This document shows positions 3,068 through 5,758 of a stretch of 5,758 nt of DNA, piece after piece. The notes beneath the pieces were generated by a model that did not search any database, was not told the DNA's origin, and was given only the letters and a program-made list of their open reading frames with translations. Each line of letters opens with the position of its first letter. Position 1 is the stretch's first letter. A program made the position numbers and the translations under genes. The stretch is from Candidatus Hydrothermarchaeota archaeon (GTDB taxonomy: Archaea; Hydrothermarchaeota; Hydrothermarchaeia; Hydrothermarchaeales; WAQR01), in assembly GCA_015520145.1 (NCBI GenBank), contig WAQR01000071.1:1-5758 (forward strand), read 5' to 3'.

Positions 3068-5730
3068 GATTTGCATATATTTTGATTGCCGTATTGTTCC
3101 TGCCAGTAGGCATAGACCTCTATACAAATTACCTCTGGTTTATCAATATCGGTTACGTGAGCGTATTCCTTACAATATTGAAGACAAAGATTGTTTTATG
3201 GATAATTGGAACTATCCTCTTCTTTCTATTCGCATATTTTAACGTGAAGGTGGCGTTGAAAAATTCATTAAATAAAGAGATTGAATTAACCGGCCTTACA
3301 TTTCTTTTAGTATTTATTTTCAGTATCTTCATGGGGATTGTCGCCAGTGCTGGCTGGGAAGTCGTTTTAAGATACTTTGACCAGGTGCCATTTAATCTCG
3401 CTGACCCGATTTTTTCAAAAGATATCGGGTTTTATGTCTTCACCCTGCCATTTTATCTGTATGTGAAAAATGTCCTCTTCCTGGGATTGGTGGGTGTGGG
3501 CCTTGTGGTCTTCGGGATATATTTCCTGTCGTCTGGAGGGCTTGTAAGAGACAGTGACGACTATGGAAACTTCAGACTGGAGATACCGATATTCAGCACT
3601 AAGGCAATAAATCATATTTTACTACTAGGCGGATTTGCATTCCTCCTTATATCTGTAAGTTATCTACTGGACAGGTACTCTATACTGTATTCTGCAAGAG
3701 GGGCGATTTACGGTGCAGGATATACGGACGTAAATGTTGACCTTCCTGTGAGGACATTGATGGCGGTTCTCTCATTTATTACAGCGCTCCTGTTTTTTGC
3801 ATCAATAAAACTGGGTAAGACAAAACTACCTGTAGCAGGGGTTGCCCTCCTTTTAATTGTCGGCATACTTGGCGGCACGCTATCCGGGGTAGTACAGCAG
3901 TACAAGGTAGCACCTGATGAATCGAATCTTGAAAGACCGTACATCATAAACAACATAAAATTTACAAAAGAGGCTTATGGATTAACAGACCTGAAGGAGG
4001 TGCCGTTCCCAGCAAATTATAACCTTACCTATGAAGACATAATAGAAAATAACAAGACAATCGACAACATCCGTTTGTGGGACTGGCGGCCTTTGAGAAC
4101 CACCTATGAGCAGAAACAGGAGATAAGGACGTATTACGATTTCAATGACGTGGATGTAGATAGATATAACATCAACGGGAGCTATACCCAGGTAATGCTC
4201 TCTGCAAGAGAGTTGAACAGTAAACTTCTAACAGAGAAGTCGTGGGTGAACACACATCTCGCATTTACTCACGGGTACGGCATCTCAATGAGTCCTGTAA
4301 GGGACGTCGCAAAAGAAGGTCTCCCTGTGATGTATGTGGCAGATATACCGCCACGATCCAAATTTTTCAATATTACAGAACCTGGTATATATTACGGGGA
4401 ATTGACAGACGAATACGTTATAACAAGGACCACCACAAAGGAATTCGACTATCCCAAAGGGACAGAGAATGTATACGGCACATATGATGGCAAGGGTGGG
4501 ATAGAGTTTTCATCCATATTCAGGAGGATAATAATCGCAGCTCACTTTGGCAGTATAAATATCCTGGTCAGCAATTCTATTAAATCGGATTCGAGGATAC
4601 TCTTTTACAGGAATATAAGAGAGCGGGTATCGGTCATAGCCCCGTTTCTGATATATGACAGCGATCCCTATGTCGTTTTATCTGGCGGGAGGATTTACTG
4701 GATAATCGATGCATATACAGTAACAGACAGATACCCGTATTCTGAGCCATATTCGAGGATAAACTATATCAGGAACTCGGTAAAGGTTGTAATCGATGCC
4801 TATGATGGGACAGTCGATTTTTATATCTTCGATGAAAACGACCCGATCATCCAGACATATTCAAACATCTTTAAAGGTCTTTTCAAGCCCAGTACAGACA
4901 TGCCGGAAGACCTGAGGTCACATGTCAGATATCCTGAGGACCTCTTCAGTATCCAGGCATCAAAATACGCGGTTTATCACATGAACGATCCCGGGGTATT
5001 TTATAACAAAGAGGATGTCTGGCAGGTACCAAGGGAGAAATATGAGGCAGAGACCGTGGATATGGAGCCGTATTATCTTATAACAAAACTCCCGGGAGAA
5101 AAGAAGGAGGAGTTCATAATACTCCTGCCATTCACGCCCAAAAACAAGCCGAATATGATTGCCTGGATGGCTGCCAGGGCGGACGCCCCATATTATGGAG
5201 AAAAGATTGTTTACAACTTCCAGAAAGGCGAACTGATATATGGTCCTATCCAGATAGAGGCAAGGATAGACCAGGACCCTGAGATTTCCGAGCTGTTCAC
5301 ATTGTGGGGGCAGGGGGGTTCAAAAGTTATCAGAGGAAACCTCCTTGTAATCCCTGTCGAAAACTCTCTTTTATATGTTGAGCCTGTGTATATCAAGGCA
5401 GAAGAGGCCGAGGGGTCAATCCCTGAGTTGAAGAGGGTGATTGTAGCCTTTGGAGACAGGCTTACCATGCAAAAAACGCTTGAAGATGCACTTGCAGTGG
5501 TATTTGGTGAAGCGGCTGCCGTAGAGGGCGGAGTGGAAAAAGCGGAGAAACAGGTGGGAAAGAAAAAGAGAGGTACTGCTGTAACCCCAGAAGAACTTCT
5601 GGATGAAGCCATTTTCTATTATGCAGAGGCCCAGAAATACCTGAAGGAGGGTGACTGGGCAGGATATGGAACGAGCCTAGAAAAACTGAACGAAACCCTT
5701 TGGGAGCTGCAGAAACTTGGTGTTTCTTAG
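3064..5730 (+). CDS. UPF0182 family (PF03699) integral membrane protein, complete
   Basis: This 888-residue membrane protein belongs to a family of unknown function found in bacteria and some archaea, usually about 900-1000 residues long. Hydrophobic segments lie at about 4-22, 43-63, 78-98, 135-156, 182-202, 230-249 and 256-278, giving seven predicted helices. Conserved motifs are DPIFSKDIGFYVFTLPF (114-130) in the membrane region and YSARGAIYGAGYTDV (209-223) before helix 6. A large, probably extracytoplasmic domain follows from about 280: VAPDESNLERPY (282-293), IRLWDWRPL (336-344), YYDFNDVDVDRY (357-368), THGYG (402-406), GIYYGEL (441-447), FYRNIRER (514-521), DSDPYVV (532-538) and GRIYWIIDAYT (542-552). 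After about 818 there is an Ala/Glu/Lys-rich linker with a basic KKKR patch, then a helical C-terminus (about 842-888). No enzymatic motif is evident. The start at ATG 3064 fits both the N-terminal helix and the TATA box about 29 bp upstream. The frame is undamaged, in contrast to its upstream neighbours. Confidence 0.95.
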   Translation: MRFAYILIAVLFLPVGIDLYTNYLWFINIGYVSVFLTILKTKIVLWIIGTILFFLFAYFNVKVALKNSLNKEIELTGLTFLLVFIFSIFMGIVASAGWEVVLRYFDQVPFNLADPIFSKDIGFYVFTLPFYLYVKNVLFLGLVGVGLVVFGIYFLSSGGLVRDSDDYGNFRLEIPIFSTKAINHILLLGGFAFLLISVSYLLDRYSILYSARGAIYGAGYTDVNVDLPVRTLMAVLSFITALLFFASIKLGKTKLPVAGVALLLIVGILGGTLSGVVQQYKVAPDESNLERPYIINNIKFTKEAYGLTDLKEVPFPANYNLTYEDIIENNKTIDNIRLWDWRPLRTTYEQKQEIRTYYDFNDVDVDRYNINGSYTQVMLSARELNSKLLTEKSWVNTHLAFTHGYGISMSPVRDVAKEGLPVMYVADIPPRSKFFNITEPGIYYGELTDEYVITRTTTKEFDYPKGTENVYGTYDGKGGIEFSSIFRRIIIAAHFGSINILVSNSIKSDSRILFYRNIRERVSVIAPFLIYDSDPYVVLSGGRIYWIIDAYTVTDRYPYSEPYSRINYIRNSVKVVIDAYDGTVDFYIFDENDPIIQTYSNIFKGLFKPSTDMPEDLRSHVRYPEDLFSIQASKYAVYHMNDPGVFYNKEDVWQVPREKYEAETVDMEPYYLITKLPGEKKEEFIILLPFTPKNKPNMIAWMAARADAPYYGEKIVYNFQKGELIYGPIQIEARIDQDPEISELFTLWGQGGSKVIRGNLLVIPVENSLLYVEPVYIKAEEAEGSIPELKRVIVAFGDRLTMQKTLEDALAVVFGEAAAVEGGVEKAEKQVGKKKRGTAVTPEELLDEAIFYYAEAQKYLKEGDWAGYGTSLEKLNETLWELQKLGVS

Positions 5731-5758
5731 AATTGCCATTTTTGTCCTAGCTGTTGCA

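Noticed and set aside
4242..4487. Second + strand frame of 81 codons within UPF0182
   Set aside because: It overlaps the motif-rich region of the real frame, is Arg-rich and has no recognisable features.
5211..5612. Minus-strand 133-codon frame inside the UPF0182 gene
   Set aside because: Its Ser/Ala/Thr-rich translation is a shadow of the well-supported UPF0182 coding frame.
1..5758. CRISPR array, tRNA or rRNA gene, C/D-box RNA, riboswitch
   Set aside because: There are no regularly spaced repeats, no cloverleaf-like or T-loop sequence, no paired C/D boxes in the intergenic stretches, and no recognisable riboswitch core.
5731..5758. Short T-run (about 5739-5743) after UPF0182 as a terminator
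   Set aside because: Five T residues at the edge of the window, with no further context, are not enough to support a call.

Overview
The window looks like a chromosomal segment of a euryarchaeon, most plausibly a methanogen or methane/alkane-oxidising relative. The basis is gene content (an archaeal-type PNPT sugar-phosphate transferase, a PIN toxin module, an archaeal-style UPF0182 protein), heavy use of AGG/AGA for arginine and ATA for isoleucine, and TATA-like boxes about 26-30 bp upstream of start codons that mostly lack a convincing Shine-Dalgarno sequence (leaderless architecture). The exact lineage cannot be fixed from this sequence.

Layout. Positions 1-942 hold the 3' part of a GT4-family (WbuB-like) glycosyltransferase whose N-terminus lies outside the window. 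From about 943 to 3063 there is a roughly 2.1 kb decay zone. It contains (i) a polyprenyl-phosphate sugar-1-phosphate transferase (PNPT/Alg7-WecA-like) pseudogene with two internal deletions that move the reading frame 3 to 2 to 1 (1125-1731); (ii) an apparently intact small VapB-like antitoxin gene (1945-2181); (iii) a PIN-domain VapC toxin that overlaps it by ATGA but is broken by an internal deletion and an in-frame TAG (2178-2545); (iv) a second, almost completely collapsed copy of the same PNPT gene, reduced to its promoter, first ~17 codons and a ~47-nt piece of its 3' part (2681-2792); and (v) an unassigned stretch with one possible small ORF (2793-3063). A diverged direct repeat lies upstream of the first PNPT pseudogene (about 1005-1050) and upstream of the antitoxin (about 1783-1830).

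Positions 3064-5730 hold a complete 888-residue UPF0182 (PF03699) membrane protein: seven predicted transmembrane segments, then a large, probably extracytoplasmic domain carrying the family's conserved motifs, and a short C-terminal helical segment. Its function is unknown.

Taken together, a surface-glycan or N-glycosylation neighbourhood (GT4 plus two PNPT remnants) has been eroded between two well-preserved genes. The most informative observation is that the two PNPT remnants differ over a shared 47-nt block only by three changes, all synonymous in the ancestral reading frame. This implies two working paralogues diverged under selection before each was lost. I do not see a convincing new defence or mobile system here.
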